The position numbers and the translations under genes were made by a program. A DNA stretch of 64,000 bases. Origin: Dermabacter vaginalis (GTDB taxonomy: Bacteria; Actinomycetota; Actinomycetes; Actinomycetales; Dermabacteraceae). The stretch is taken from assembly GCF_001678905.1 (NCBI RefSeq), contig NZ_CP012117.1:1550001-1614000 (forward strand), written 5' to 3'. The notes beneath the pieces were generated by a model, which saw only the letters and a program-made list of their open reading frames with translations, made no database searches and was not told the DNA's origin. Shown piece after piece: positions 9,769-18,323 of this stretch. Each line of letters opens with the position of its first letter. The first letter of the stretch is position 1.

Positions 9769-11049
9769 ATGACGACACCCCTCCTTCTCGAGGCAACGAA
9801 GACCGACCCCGCGCATGCCGCGTGGCTTGAGGATGTGGGGAAGGATCTACTCGAGTGGGGCGCAGCCTCGCGCACGGAGCATGGCTTCGGATGGCTCGAC
9901 TCAAGCGGTACTCTCGATCCGGATCACGACCTCGAACTGTGGATCAATTGCCGCATGACACACTGCTTCGCCCTCGCAAGCATCCGCGGCACCGAGTCCT
10001 CTCGCGATTATGCCGAGCTCGCAGCCCACGGCCTCTCGGCGCTTTCGGGCGCGTTTCACGATGTCGAACACGGCGGTTTCTACTCGATCATCGCCCGTGA
10101 AACGGGTGAGCCGGTTGATGATTCGAAGCAGGCCTACGCCCACGCGTTCGTGGTACTCGCCGCTTCGAGTCTCGTCGAGGCAAAGATCCCTGGCGCGGGC
10201 GAACTCCTTGAAACCGCGCTCGAGGCACATGCACGCTTTTTCGAATCCGAGCACGAGATGTTTGCCGACACCTACTCGCGCGATTTCTCGAACTGCGAGG
10301 ACTACCGCGGGATCAACGCGAATATGCACAGTGTCGAGGGACTCCTCGCAGCCTCGGCAGCGACCGGCCGCCTCGAGCTTTTCGAGCGCGCCGCGGTCAT
10401 CGTCGAGCGCGCGCTCGCGTTCGCGAAGGGCAACGGCTGGTTCCTGCCCGAGCACTTCACGACCGCGTGGGAGCCCCGCCCCGACTACAACCGGGAGGAG
10501 CCCGCCCACCCGTTCCGCCCCTATGGTGCAACGATCGGCCATTCGTTTGAATGGGCGCGCCTCGCCCTGCACACCGCGGCCGGTTTCGAGGGGCAGTTTT
10601 CCGACGCCACCCGGGCTCAGGAACGCGCCTCAGCTTTGCGCGACGGCGCGCTCGCCCTCGCCGAGAAGGCATGTGAGACGTGGGGCATCGACGGTGACGG
10701 CGGCTTCCCGTACACGGTGGACTGGGATGGCTCACCCGTCGTGCACGAACGCATGCACTGGGTCGTCGCTGAGGCCATCGGTGCGGCCGCTGTGCTGTTC
10801 CGCACGAACGGCGATGCCGTCTGGGAAGAACGCTATGAGTCCTGGTGGCAGTGGGCGAAGACGACAACCATCGTTCCCGGCAGGCTCGGCAGCTGGGTCC
10901 ACGAGCTCACCGCCACGGGCGAGATCAGCGAAACGACCTGGAAGGGCCAGCCAGACATTTACCACGCCTACCAGGTCACGCTTATTCCGCGCCTGCCCGC
11001 ATGGCCGCCTCTCGCTCACGCCGTCGCTACGGAAGCTCGCTCTCGATAA
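9769..11049 (+). CDS. N-acylglucosamine 2-epimerase (AGE) family sugar isomerase
   Basis: 426 aa, an (alpha/alpha)6-barrel enzyme family that includes N-acylglucosamine 2-epimerase, mannose isomerase and sulfoquinovose isomerase. Recognisable family blocks are NCRMTHCFALA, QAYAHAFVVLA, GINANMHSVEG, PYGATIGHSFEWARL, and HWVVAEAIGAAA, carrying the conserved His residues of the active site. The set looks closest to the aldose-ketose isomerase (mannose isomerase/YihS) branch, but the substrate cannot be read from sequence. ATG 9769 has CAGGAG eight bases upstream and is preferred over TTG 9763. The 3' end overlaps the convergent methyltransferase gene by 23 bases. Confidence 0.88.
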   Translation: MTTPLLLEATKTDPAHAAWLEDVGKDLLEWGAASRTEHGFGWLDSSGTLDPDHDLELWINCRMTHCFALASIRGTESSRDYAELAAHGLSALSGAFHDVEHGGFYSIIARETGEPVDDSKQAYAHAFVVLAASSLVEAKIPGAGELLETALEAHARFFESEHEMFADTYSRDFSNCEDYRGINANMHSVEGLLAASAATGRLELFERAAVIVERALAFAKGNGWFLPEHFTTAWEPRPDYNREEPAHPFRPYGATIGHSFEWARLALHTAAGFEGQFSDATRAQERASALRDGALALAEKACETWGIDGDGGFPYTVDWDGSPVVHERMHWVVAEAIGAAAVLFRTNGDAVWEERYESWWQWAKTTTIVPGRLGSWVHELTATGEISETTWKGQPDIYHAYQVTLIPRLPAWPPLAHAVATEARSR

Positions 11050-11911
11050 ACCGCGCGTTCGACCCCGCGAGCCTTCGCTGCATCACGTCGAAGGCTTGCG
11101 GGTTCGAGTCGATCGCAAGGAACCGTCGGCCCAGTTTGTGCGCGACCGAAGCGGTCGTACCCGAGCCGGCAAAGAAATCGAGCACCCAGTCGCCCTCGCG
11201 ACTGCTCGCTTGCACGATTCGCCTGAGAATCCCCTCGGGCTTTTGGGTCGCGTAGCCGGTCTTTTCGCGCCCCGTGGGTGACACGATCGTGTGCCACCAC
11301 ACGTCGGTGGGAAGTTTTCCCCGCTCAGCTTTTTCTTTCGTGACGAGGCCAGGCGCCATGTAGGGCTCGCGATCGACGTCCTCCGAGTTGAAGAAATAGC
11401 TTTTTGGGTCCTTGACGTACACGAGGATCGTGTCGTGCTTCGCGGGCCATCGCTTCTTCGTACGCGCTCCGTAGTCGTACGCCCAGATGATCTCGTTGAG
11501 AAACGACTCGCGGCCAAAGAGCGCATCGAGGAGAACCTTCGCATAGTGCGCCTCGCGATAGTCGAGGTGGAGGTAGAGCGTTCCCGACTGGGCGAGCACG
11601 CGATGTGCCTCGATGAGCCTCGGTTCGAGGAACTCCCAGTAGTCCTCGAACGCGTCGTCGTAACCGTAAAGGGCGCCCTTGATGCTCGTGTAACTGCGTC
11701 CTTTGAAACCGACTCGCGAGCCCTCGGTGCCATCGGCTGCGCGCATGGTCTGGAGGGACTGGCGCTGTTGGCGCCTGCCCGTGTTGAACGGCGGGTCGAT
11801 GTAGATGAGCTGGATCGACTCGCCCGGGAGAGTGCGGAGTACCTCGAGGTTGTCCGCGAGCACAACGCTCGAGGCAGCGTCCTCTCCCACGAGGGCCTTC
11901 GTGTCGCTCAT
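11027..11911 (-). CDS. Site-specific DNA methyltransferase, beta class (N4/N6)
   Basis: 294 aa. The catalytic motif IV DPPFNTG (about residue 39) precedes the AdoMet-binding motif I FAGSGTT (about residue 247), the circularly permuted order of beta-class amino-methyltransferases. Further blocks are YLHLDYREAHYAK and the target-region segment WAYDYGARTKKRWPAKHDT. It would transfer a methyl group to adenine N6 or cytosine N4 in a specific sequence. No restriction endonuclease lies next to it, so it is either a solitary regulatory or protective methyltransferase or a remnant of a restriction system. Target sequence unknown. Confidence 0.92.
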   Translation of the reverse strand: MSDTKALVGEDAASSVVLADNLEVLRTLPGESIQLIYIDPPFNTGRRQQRQSLQTMRAADGTEGSRVGFKGRSYTSIKGALYGYDDAFEDYWEFLEPRLIEAHRVLAQSGTLYLHLDYREAHYAKVLLDALFGRESFLNEIIWAYDYGARTKKRWPAKHDTILVYVKDPKSYFFNSEDVDREPYMAPGLVTKEKAERGKLPTDVWWHTIVSPTGREKTGYATQKPEGILRRIVQASSREGDWVLDFFAGSGTTASVAHKLGRRFLAIDSNPQAFDVMQRRLAGSNARFIESELP

Positions 11912-11952
11912 GTGTCCTCATTTCGCGAGTGCCGGTTTTGCGCGCTTAAAGG

Positions 11953-11980
11953 AAAGAGCCCCTCGCTCGAGGGGCTCTTT
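11953..11980. terminator. Bidirectional terminator between tRNA-His and the methyltransferase gene
   Basis: A perfect inverted repeat, AAAGAGCCCCTCG and CGAGGGGCTCTTT, gives a strong stem with T runs in both directions. Confidence 0.9.
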
Positions 11981-11985
11981 AGCGG

Positions 11986-12059
11986 GGTGATCGACGGGAT
12001 TTGAACCCGCGACCGCCTGGACCACAACCAGGAGCTCTACCAACTGAGCTACGACCACC
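11986..12059 (-). tRNA. tRNA-His (GTG)
   Basis: Minus-strand cloverleaf with anticodon GTG in loop TTGTGGT. Acceptor GTGGTCG pairs with CGATCAC; the extra 5' G (position -1) faces discriminator C, the identity mark of tRNA-His. Confidence 0.95.
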
Positions 12060-12147
12060 ATTGTGCGGGGTCTCCCGCAACGGATAAATACTCTACCCGG
12101 CTGCCCCGGGACTTCGCGAATCCTTGCAGGAGAAAGGGATGTGAATC

Positions 12148-12630
12148 TCACCGCATGTCAGAAAGCGGGGCGAGGGCGCGGAACGTGCGGATCGCCGCCT
12201 CGGCCGCGGCATAGCCAGCGTCCTCGCTCGCGCCTTCCACACCCGAACGGTCAACGGCCTGTTCGCGGGTATTGACCGTGAGCACGCCATTGCCCACGGG
12301 GGTGGACTCGTCGAGGGCGACGCGTGCAAGACCCTCCGTCGTCGCGCCGGAAATGTACTCGAAGTGTGGAGTCTCGCCGCGAATCACGACGCCGAGCGCA
12401 ACCACGACATCGCACGTGCGCGCAAGCGCTTGCGCGGCAACCGGGAGCTCGAACGAGCCGGGCACACGCACTTCCGTCACCGTGCAGCCCGCATCGGCGG
12501 CCGCGCGCCTGGCACCGTCGAGCAAGGCATCCATGATTTCCGTGTGCCAGCTCGCCGCCGCGATACCGATCGTCGCCGGGCCGGCATCATGCGTGCCAAG
12601 CGCCGAGGAGGGGGTGCCGTATCCAGCCAT
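12148..12630 (-). CDS. ribH: 6,7-dimethyl-8-ribityllumazine synthase
   Basis: 160 aa. It condenses 5-amino-6-ribitylaminouracil with 3,4-dihydroxy-2-butanone 4-phosphate to lumazine, the penultimate step of riboflavin synthesis. Conserved blocks: ASWHTEIMDALLDGA (substrate loop), VPGSFELPVAAQ, GVVIRGETPHFEY with the catalytic His, and NGVLTVNTREQA. Last gene of the riboflavin operon, 25 bases after ribA. ATG 12630 follows GGAGAA; the frame extends upstream to 12783 but that part overlaps ribA. Confidence 0.97.
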   Translation of the reverse strand: MAGYGTPSSALGTHDAGPATIGIAAASWHTEIMDALLDGARRAAADAGCTVTEVRVPGSFELPVAAQALARTCDVVVALGVVIRGETPHFEYISGATTEGLARVALDESTPVGNGVLTVNTREQAVDRSGVEGASEDAGYAAAEAAIRTFRALAPLSDMR

Positions 12631-12655
12631 AGGGTTCTCCTTCGATGTCGTGGGG

Positions 12656-13279
12656 TTAGTCGTGCGAGGGGCCGAGGCGATGCGCCATCTTCTCGCGTTT
12701 GGTTTCAAGGTAGCGCCTATTTGCCCCGCGCGGTGCGATGACGCTCGGCACGATCTCGGCAACCTCGATGCCGAGGCCCGCAAGCGCGCCGTCCTTTTCG
12801 GGGTTATTCGTCATGAGACGCACGCGCCCCATGCCCAGGGCGCGAAGAATGTCCGCCGCATCGTCGTAGCGGCGTGCGTCAACGGGCAGGCCTAGGTGGA
12901 CATTCGCCTCGACCGTGTCGTCACCGAGATCCTGAAGGTGGTAGGCGCGAATCTTCTCGAATAGACCGATGCCTCGCCCTTCGTGGCCGCGCATGTAGAT
13001 CACGGCCCCTCCTTCGCGCTGGATCGTCTCGAGCGCTTTTTCCAGCTGCTCGCCGCAATCGCAGCGGTACGAGCCGAAAACATCGCCCGTCGCACATTCG
13101 GAGTGCACGCGCACGAGAGGAGGCTGGGAAGCGTCGGAACCCTCCCCCGGCCACGCGGCGCCACGCGCGAGCAGACTCACGTGTTCCGCATCGCGACCGC
13201 GCCACGCACGCACCTCAAACGTGCCGTGAGGCGTTGGCATCTGAATCGGCTCAGTGCCGCGAACGCGCGCCTCGCTCAC
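12656..13279 (-). CDS. ribA: GTP cyclohydrolase II
   Basis: 207 aa zinc enzyme opening GTP to 2,5-diamino-6-ribosylamino-4-pyrimidinone 5'-phosphate, the committing step of riboflavin synthesis. The zinc ligands are in SECATGDVFGSYRCDCG (three Cys), followed by MRGHEGRGIGLFEK and the C-terminal NNPEKDGALAGLGIEV. In most actinobacteria this domain is fused to the RibB domain; here it is a separate frame beginning with GTG that overlaps the ribB stop by four bases (GTGA), giving translational coupling at about the position of the usual domain junction. Confidence 0.96.
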   Translation of the reverse strand: MSEARVRGTEPIQMPTPHGTFEVRAWRGRDAEHVSLLARGAAWPGEGSDASQPPLVRVHSECATGDVFGSYRCDCGEQLEKALETIQREGGAVIYMRGHEGRGIGLFEKIRAYHLQDLGDDTVEANVHLGLPVDARRYDDAADILRALGMGRVRLMTNNPEKDGALAGLGIEVAEIVPSVIAPRGANRRYLETKREKMAHRLGPSHD

Positions 13280-13911
13280 TGGGCCGCCTCGCGGGCGTCC
13301 CGATCCTCGAGATACGCCGTGAGCTGCTCAATCGTGATGATGCCCAGCCCGTGCTCGCGAGCGAACGCCGCGAGGGCTTCCGCGTGCATCATCGATCCGT
13401 CGTCGTACACAACCTCGCCGATGAGCCCCACGGGGGTCAGGCCTGCAAGCCGCGTGAGTTCAACAGCGGCCTCGGTGTGGCCGGGACGCTCGCGCACGCC
13501 GCCGTCCTTCGCGATAAGGGGAAGGACGTGACCCGGACGAATGAGGTCTGCCGCGCTTGCGGTCGCGAGCGTGCGCGCCGTGATCGCCCGATCCACCGCG
13601 GAAATACCTGTCGCTTCAACCGCGCGTGCATCGCAGCTAATCGTGTAGGCGGTGCGCAGCGGATCCTCACTGTTCGGAACCATGAGCGGAAGCTCAAGGG
13701 CAGCGGCGCGCTCAGTGGTCATGGGCGCACACAGGTACCCGGAGCTGTGCCGCACAAAGAAACCGACCTTCTCGGGGCTCGCGAGCTCGGCGGCCATGAT
13801 GAGATCGCCTTCGTTTTCGCGGTTCTCGTCGTCGAGCACCACGAGGATCTCTCCGCGCGCCAGCAGGGCGAGCGCCTCGTCCATAGGAGTCAGGTCAATC
13901 GCAAAGCTCAT
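13276..13911 (-). CDS. ribB: 3,4-dihydroxy-2-butanone 4-phosphate synthase
   Basis: 211 aa; converts ribulose 5-phosphate to the four-carbon precursor of riboflavin, with magnesium. Family blocks: LVVLDDENRENEGDLIMAAE (acidic metal site), SGYLCAPMT, TISCDARAVEATGISA, and RPGHVLPLIAKDGGV. ATG 13911 has AGGAG eight bases upstream and overlaps the ribE stop as ATGA; the nominal upstream GTG 13920 sits on the Shine-Dalgarno itself. The protein ends a few residues after LTAYLED, where fused RibBA enzymes continue into the cyclohydrolase domain. Confidence 0.96.
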   Translation of the reverse strand: MSFAIDLTPMDEALALLARGEILVVLDDENRENEGDLIMAAELASPEKVGFFVRHSSGYLCAPMTTERAAALELPLMVPNSEDPLRTAYTISCDARAVEATGISAVDRAITARTLATASAADLIRPGHVLPLIAKDGGVRERPGHTEAAVELTRLAGLTPVGLIGEVVYDDGSMMHAEALAAFAREHGLGIITIEQLTAYLEDRDAREAAQ

Positions 13912-14558
13912 TTCGTGCACTCCTTGCGAGCGGCGCGCACGGCTACTAGACGCGCCGTGTATTTGGCGATTACGTCGGTCTCGACGTTCACTCGGGTTCC
14001 GACGGTTGCCTCGCCGAGCGTCGTAGCCTCGAGCGTCTCGGGGATGAGGGCCACCTCGACGAACGCGGGGCTCTCCCCCGGCGTATTCACGGCCGTGACG
14101 GTGAGCGAAACACCATCGAGGGTGATCGAGCCCTTTTCGGCGACCTGCTCTTCAAGGTTGTCGGGGATCTCGATGCGCATGCGGCGCCACGTCCCCTCAT
14201 CGTCAATGCGGGCAACGGCTCCCACGCCGTCGACGTGCCCCTGCACGATGTGGCCGTCGAGGCGGGCGCCGACCTCGGTGCAGCGCTCGAGATTCACGCG
14301 GCTTCCGACGGCGAGGTCGCCGAGGCTCGTGCGCGCGAGGGTCTCCCCCATGGCGATCGCGGTGAAGCGAGCCTCCTCGCCCTGGGTTTCGGGCGTTTCA
14401 ATCGCCGTCAGGCACACGCCGTTCACGGCGAGAGATCCGCCGAGCGCGAGGCCGTCGAGCAGAGGTGCCGGTGCCGCGAGGGTGAGGCGCGCCGTGTCGT
14501 CCGCCCCTTTCTCAAGCCCCGTCACGGTGCCCTTCGCGCTGATAATTCCTGTAAACAT
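13908..14558 (-). CDS. ribE: Riboflavin synthase, alpha chain
   Basis: 216 aa. It dismutates two lumazines into riboflavin and the pyrimidine precursor. The protein starts with the signature MFTGIISAKG and shows the internal duplication of the family: GGSLAVNGVCLTAI and LDGHIVQGHVDGVG in the N half against KGSITLDGVSLTV in the C half. It starts three bases after the ribD stop and ends overlapping ribB, so the operon is tightly packed. Confidence 0.97.
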   Translation of the reverse strand: MFTGIISAKGTVTGLEKGADDTARLTLAAPAPLLDGLALGGSLAVNGVCLTAIETPETQGEEARFTAIAMGETLARTSLGDLAVGSRVNLERCTEVGARLDGHIVQGHVDGVGAVARIDDEGTWRRMRIEIPDNLEEQVAEKGSITLDGVSLTVTAVNTPGESPAFVEVALIPETLEATTLGEATVGTRVNVETDVIAKYTARLVAVRAARKECTK

Positions 14559-14561
14559 TGT

Positions 14562-15692
14562 TCACTCGCCTTTCGTGGGAGTTTGCTGCCGCGCACGCGG
14601 GATCGCGTGGAAGAGAAGATCTGAACCGCTCACATGGAGTGATTCGGGAACGATGTCGAAGTCAAGCCGGTTCTCGAGGGTCCCGATGCCGAGCCCCGTG
14701 ACCGCAGGTGTGCCCGCACCGAGCAAAGTCGGGGCCTCGTGGATCCAGAGGTCGTCGACGAGATCGAGCGTGAGCGCCGCGGAGATTAAACGCGGGCCAC
14801 CTTCGAGAAGCAGGTGCTCAACCCCGTGTTCGGCGCGCAGGTTTTCGAACACGGCGCGGAGATCTCGCGTGCGATAAAGAAGCGGACGTGCGTGTTCAGG
14901 GCCGTGTGTGGCTTTCGCGAGCCGCGAGTGTGGCTCGAGCGGGCGCTCGCCAATCACGACTCGCCGCGGTTGGCGTGCAGCGAGCGTGCCGTGCGCATCC
15001 CGCGCGGTAAGTGCGGGGTCATCGGCGAGGGCCGTGCCCGTACCCACGGCGATCGCGTCCACGGTGCTGCGGAGCGCGTGCCCCTCTGCACGGGCGTCCT
15101 CTCCGGTGATCCACGCGTTCGTGCCATCGGCTGCGGCCACGTATCCATCGAGGGTGCGGGCGATCTTTGCCGTGACGAACGGACGCGACTCGCGCGTGGC
15201 TTGGAACCAGCGGCGGTTCAGTTCCGTTGCGCGGGCAGTGAGGTCCCCTCCGACGCTACCCGGCAACGCGTCACTCCACAGACGGGCGTTGATGCCGGCA
15301 TCGCGAAGAAGAGCACCCCCGTTCGCGGCGATGTCGTGCGGGTCGCGAACGGCGTAGAGCACATGCGCAACGCCCGCGTCGATGAGAGTGCGCGCGCACG
15401 AGGGGGTGCGGCCGGCGTGGGCGCACGGTTCAAGAGTCACGATGCAGGTCGCACCGTGCACATCGAGGCCACGTTCCCGGGCGGCTAAGAGGGCATCTGC
15501 TTCGGCATGCGGGGTTCGGGCGCCTCGGTGGAAGCCTGTAGCAAGGAGCTCCCCGGTGGGGCTGAGAAGTGCTGCGCCAACGCGCGGATTGGCACCGAGG
15601 GGTCCGCGCCGCGCCTGTTCGAGCGCGCGCTCACACGCCTCACGCAGGGCGCTTTCGCGCGCGGCGTCGTGAGGGGGCTGATTCATGCCCAT
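14562..15692 (-). CDS. ribD: Bifunctional pyrimidine deaminase / reductase
   Basis: 376 aa. The N-terminal deaminase domain (residues about 15-150) has the zinc site HAEADAL and PCAHAGRTPSC; the C-terminal reductase domain (about 165-365) has FVTAKIARTLDGYVA and HLLLEGGPRLISA, an NADPH-binding pattern. Together they carry out steps two and three of riboflavin synthesis. Several starts are possible near 15710; ATG 15692 (MGMNQPP) is chosen because GGAGG lies eight bases before it. First gene behind the FMN riboswitch. Confidence 0.96.
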   Translation of the reverse strand: MGMNQPPHDAARESALREACERALEQARRGPLGANPRVGAALLSPTGELLATGFHRGARTPHAEADALLAARERGLDVHGATCIVTLEPCAHAGRTPSCARTLIDAGVAHVLYAVRDPHDIAANGGALLRDAGINARLWSDALPGSVGGDLTARATELNRRWFQATRESRPFVTAKIARTLDGYVAAADGTNAWITGEDARAEGHALRSTVDAIAVGTGTALADDPALTARDAHGTLAARQPRRVVIGERPLEPHSRLAKATHGPEHARPLLYRTRDLRAVFENLRAEHGVEHLLLEGGPRLISAALTLDLVDDLWIHEAPTLLGAGTPAVTGLGIGTLENRLDFDIVPESLHVSGSDLLFHAIPRARQQTPTKGE

Positions 15693-15791
15693 GGTCCTCG
15701 CCTCCCGCATCGCTCATCTCAATCGATGATCCGGGAGAAGGGAAAACTGCGAGAGCACGGCGCGTAAAAGCGGCATGCTTCGCCCGCATGA

Positions 15792-15928
15792 ACCTCCCAT
15801 CCAGACTGTACTGTCGGCACCGGAATTCCACCGGTCAGGCCCAAGGCTCGCCCCACGGAGTGAAACGCGCCCGGGTTAGCGGGCTTTCACCGCCAGTTCG
15901 GAATTGCACCGAGTTCCCGGAACATGCG
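15792..15928 (-). promoter_or_regulatory. FMN riboswitch (RFN element) of the riboflavin operon
   Basis: On the minus strand, about 100 bases before ribD, the conserved RFN blocks are readable in order: TTCCGGGAACTCGGTG, GGTGAAAGCCCGC, CCTGACCGGTGGAATTCCGG, and the 3' closing block ACAGTACAGTCTGGATGGG. These form the six-helix FMN aptamer. FMN binding would lower expression of all five rib genes, by premature termination or by hiding the ribD start. Confidence 0.95.
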
Positions 15929-15962
15929 CCACCAGTTTAGCGCGCATGCGGGAGGGAACGAC

Positions 15963-16039
15963 AAAACCCCCGCTCTTTCGAGCGAGGGTTTCCGTGTCGT
16001 GCGCCATCAGGGATTCGAACCCCGGATCCACTGATTAAG
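15963..16039 (-). other. Attachment site 1: tRNA-Lys(CTT) 3' fragment plus its terminator (left boundary of the island)
   Basis: Positions 16000-16039 on the minus strand are the last 40 bases of a tRNA-Lys: half of the anticodon loop, the variable region, the T arm (GGTTCGAATCC) and the acceptor ATGGCGC. The 5' half is missing. At 15963-15991 is the terminator hairpin that normally follows the tRNA. The same block recurs near 18476 and 23190. The lower-coordinate side is core chromosome, so this is the outer left att. Confidence 0.8.
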
Positions 16040-16476
16040 GTGTTCTCCCACCCGAGTAGTTTTCCTCCGTGTAATTGGCCGTGTGCATATCCTTCGCGAG
16101 CGGGATCGACGCGCACTGGCGGAGCCGAACCCCTTCGATGGCGTCAACAAGACTGTCGCGGGCCGGATGAGTCGAGGAGCCGCTCTCTCCCCTACATCGA
16201 GGGGAACCCTCATGTTTTCCGCTCCTTCATCATCACGGATCATGACGAGGTCGAAGGTGACTGAATTGCCGAGCTACAAAGACTCCCTGAGCCCTCCTCC
16301 ATCGCGCAGAACCCGTACACCACAGCCGGACGCGGCGTTGTAGGTGAGCTCTTCAGCCGCGGCCGTAGCTGCGCAGCCGCAATAATCGCGGAGGAGTCTG
16401 TTGCGACCTCTCAAGACACCAAGAAAAACATCACTTCCATTCCGCCTGCCCGCAGCGCCTGCTAAATTGCACCAAT
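16040..16476. other. No intact gene (mobile element debris)
   Basis: The short frames here are arginine-rich and lack ribosome binding sites. Pieces such as VFRSFIITDHDEVEGD at 16204-16261 look like coding debris, but no complete gene is visible. Confidence 0.5.
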
Positions 16477-16764
16477 ATGGAACGCATCAGCTTTGGTTGG
16501 GACTACACGGATTGGCCGATATTTAGCAGCAAAACCGGCAGCGATCCGTATCCAGACATCCGCTCCCAAATATCTCCCGATCTCGCCAATGCTCTCGCAC
16601 AGTGGGCTGAAGAGATGTGCGAAGCGTACGCGGATGAGACTGGTCTCGTCCGACCAACGCCGTCAACAGCCGCCAAACTCGATAGCAAATTCGATGAGCT
16701 GACTTCACGACTTCTCGCTGAAGGAATCGACGTTGAGCAAGACGTCCGTTGGTGGCATTCGTAA
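16477..16764 (+). CDS. Small hypothetical protein
   Basis: 95 aa with balanced, protein-like composition (GWDYTDWPIFSSKTGSDPY at the start, then a helical stretch PDLANALAQWAEEMCEAYA and an acidic C-terminal half ending VRWWHS). No signal, membrane segment or known motif. There is no clear Shine-Dalgarno before ATG 16477, so it could be leaderless. It lies in the remnant element A. I do not recognise the family. Confidence 0.55.
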   Translation: MERISFGWDYTDWPIFSSKTGSDPYPDIRSQISPDLANALAQWAEEMCEAYADETGLVRPTPSTAAKLDSKFDELTSRLLAEGIDVEQDVRWWHS

Positions 16765-17105
16765 CCACACGATGGGTGTCAATGCACCCGATCTACGATC
16801 TACATGAGCTCTATACAGGTCGCACGTTTCCGCACCTTTGCGAGAGCAAGCGCTGCGGGTAGAGGTATGTGCGCCGCGTTCCCAAAGGGCAGTTTTGGCA
16901 TGCGCGCGGAAATAAACGCGCAGGGAAACAATCATGCTCAAACGCAAGTGCTCACAGCGGCATAGGCGACTGGAGACCAGAACCGGTCGTTTCACATAGC
17001 ATTTGGGGCACTTTGCATCCGGTTGCACCAAAAACCACACGGCATTACAGCAAAGCTCGAGTCAATCCATAAACGGGAAGGTCGTAAGAGATGCGTAGAG
17101 ACAGT
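16765..17105. other. Gene-free stretch
   Basis: About 340 bases with only short unsupported frames in both directions. I see no tRNA, hairpin or repeat here. Confidence 0.5.
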
Positions 17106-17324
17106 TCAATTCGTTGGCGGATCTGGGTCAAAGCGCAAGATGTCTCCTGGTTCGCACTCGAGCGCCTGACACAGAGCCGCCAACGTGGAAAACCTAATGG
17201 CCCGAGCGTGACCATTTTTTAGGACACTTAGATTTGTCGGAGAAATATCTACACGCTCCGACAATTGCTTAACCGTCATTTTCCTCTGGACTAGCAAAAT
17301 GTCTAAATCGACTCTGATGGCCAT
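17106..17324 (-). CDS. Small XRE/Cro-type transcriptional regulator
   Basis: 72 aa, essentially one helix-turn-helix domain: LDILLVQRKMTVKQLSERVD, then ISPTNLSVLKNG as recognition region and FSTLAALCQALECEPGDIL. This is the YozG/HipB-like short repressor type usually found next to DUF2975 membrane proteins. Its ATG shares one base with the stop of the DUF2975 gene (TGATG), so the two are translated together. Regulation of the pair by the product itself is likely; see the direct repeat at 17801. Confidence 0.85.
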   Translation of the reverse strand: MAIRVDLDILLVQRKMTVKQLSERVDISPTNLSVLKNGHARAIRFSTLAALCQALECEPGDILRFDPDPPTN

Positions 17325-17800
17325 CAGACTAAACCTTGCATGTCAGATTGCATAACAAGATAGGACCGTGCAGAGGACCTCAGGGCGATGGTAAAGCAGA
17401 CCGACGCTACACCAAAAATTATATTCGCCAGCAGAAGAAGAACAATCCCTGGTCCACCCACCTGCACGACTGCAAGAAGATGAAGCAGCACTAAAGCTGG
17501 AATTCCGAATACTCCACAGAAAAGAGCACCTATACCAAGCAGCAAATCTGGAGCTCGCAGTGGCAGTAGCTGCTTTGCACGCAGTTCCCGCACGAGGAAA
17601 AAAGTAATGACAAGCACGCACTCGAGACAGAAGAGAGCTGCTATTCCCGCAAGCGCGTAGGAGAGAGTGAGAGGCGCGGTCTCCGCGTACGCCCCTCCGA
17701 AGGCCTCGGCTAGCTCGGGAAGAAGGATCTGGAGCAGGAGGCAGCCTAGGAGCAGTGCTATGAGTGCGCCTTCACTGGCGCGGCCAACCATTCGTGACAT
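17324..17800 (-). CDS. DUF2975-type membrane protein
   Basis: 158 aa with four hydrophobic segments (about residues 8-28, 45-70, 85-108, 118-140) and short charged loops, the layout of DUF2975 proteins. Members are almost always paired with a small XRE regulator as here; the function of the pair is not known, though a signalling or toxin-antitoxin-like role has been considered for similar pairs. First gene of the two-gene unit, transcribed towards the att site at 16,000. Confidence 0.75.
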   Translation of the reverse strand: MSRMVGRASEGALIALLLGCLLLQILLPELAEAFGGAYAETAPLTLSYALAGIAALFCLECVLVITFFLVRELRAKQLLPLRAPDLLLGIGALFCGVFGIPALVLLHLLAVVQVGGPGIVLLLLANIIFGVASVCFTIALRSSARSYLVMQSDMQGLV

Positions 17801-17829
17801 GTAACGATTATCGGTAATGACGTAACGAT
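17801..17829. promoter_or_regulatory. Candidate operator: direct repeat GTAACGAT
   Basis: GTAACGAT occurs at 17801-17808 and 17822-17829, 21 bases apart (two helical turns), directly upstream of the DUF2975/XRE unit. Placement suits autoregulation by the XRE protein; this is inference. Confidence 0.4.
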
Positions 17830-18323
17830 AGTCAATATGTATCCGAGAGCGAACAGCCTCAAGACTTGAATGAACTGGTCACCGTGGGCGGCGTTGCCGG
17901 GATAGGCACGGGTGAGCCAGGAAGGAACACTTGGCCATCCGCACCCGTGGTGTTCGTGTGAGCGGGGTCGGCGGTTGTGCGGGCAACTTCCTGTCCGAGC
18001 ATCCATGCCTAACGGTGCGGGGAATGACCCTGCGGGGCCCTTGCGGCTGCCGTTGTAAGTGGTGATTTCGATGATGACCTTGGAGTCGTCGGGAAGTCGT
18101 ATTCCTTCTTGTTTGGCAGAACATGCGTTAGGACGACGAGGTTGGAGTCCCCTGGAACAGTCATGCCGGTCACGTGCGCGGAACGGAGATCTTTCCGGCG
18201 GTACCGCTATCAATCGCGATATCGGCGGGCGCCTTCTTGCGTTCGGGTCGAAAGCGTACACAGCGTCTTTGACGTCGGCGGCACGCGCGCGCGTGGCCCT
18301 AAATGGCGACAAAATGAAAAATT
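17830..18323. other. Decayed coding remnants
   Basis: No intact gene. On the minus strand the pieces KDAVYAFDPNARRRPP (about 18235-18290) and PDDSKVIIEITTYNGS (about 18040-18100) look like former protein, but they are in a frame without a credible start and with disordered surroundings. I cannot name the original gene. Confidence 0.4.

Noticed and set aside
12874-14877. 667-codon plus-strand frame across the riboflavin operon
   Set aside because: Antisense to ribA, ribB, ribE and ribD; Arg/Ser-rich shadow with no ribosome binding site.
16000-16039. Functional tRNA-Lys gene
   Set aside because: Only the 3' half is present here and at 18508 and 23217; the D arm and 5' acceptor strand are missing, so these are att remnants.
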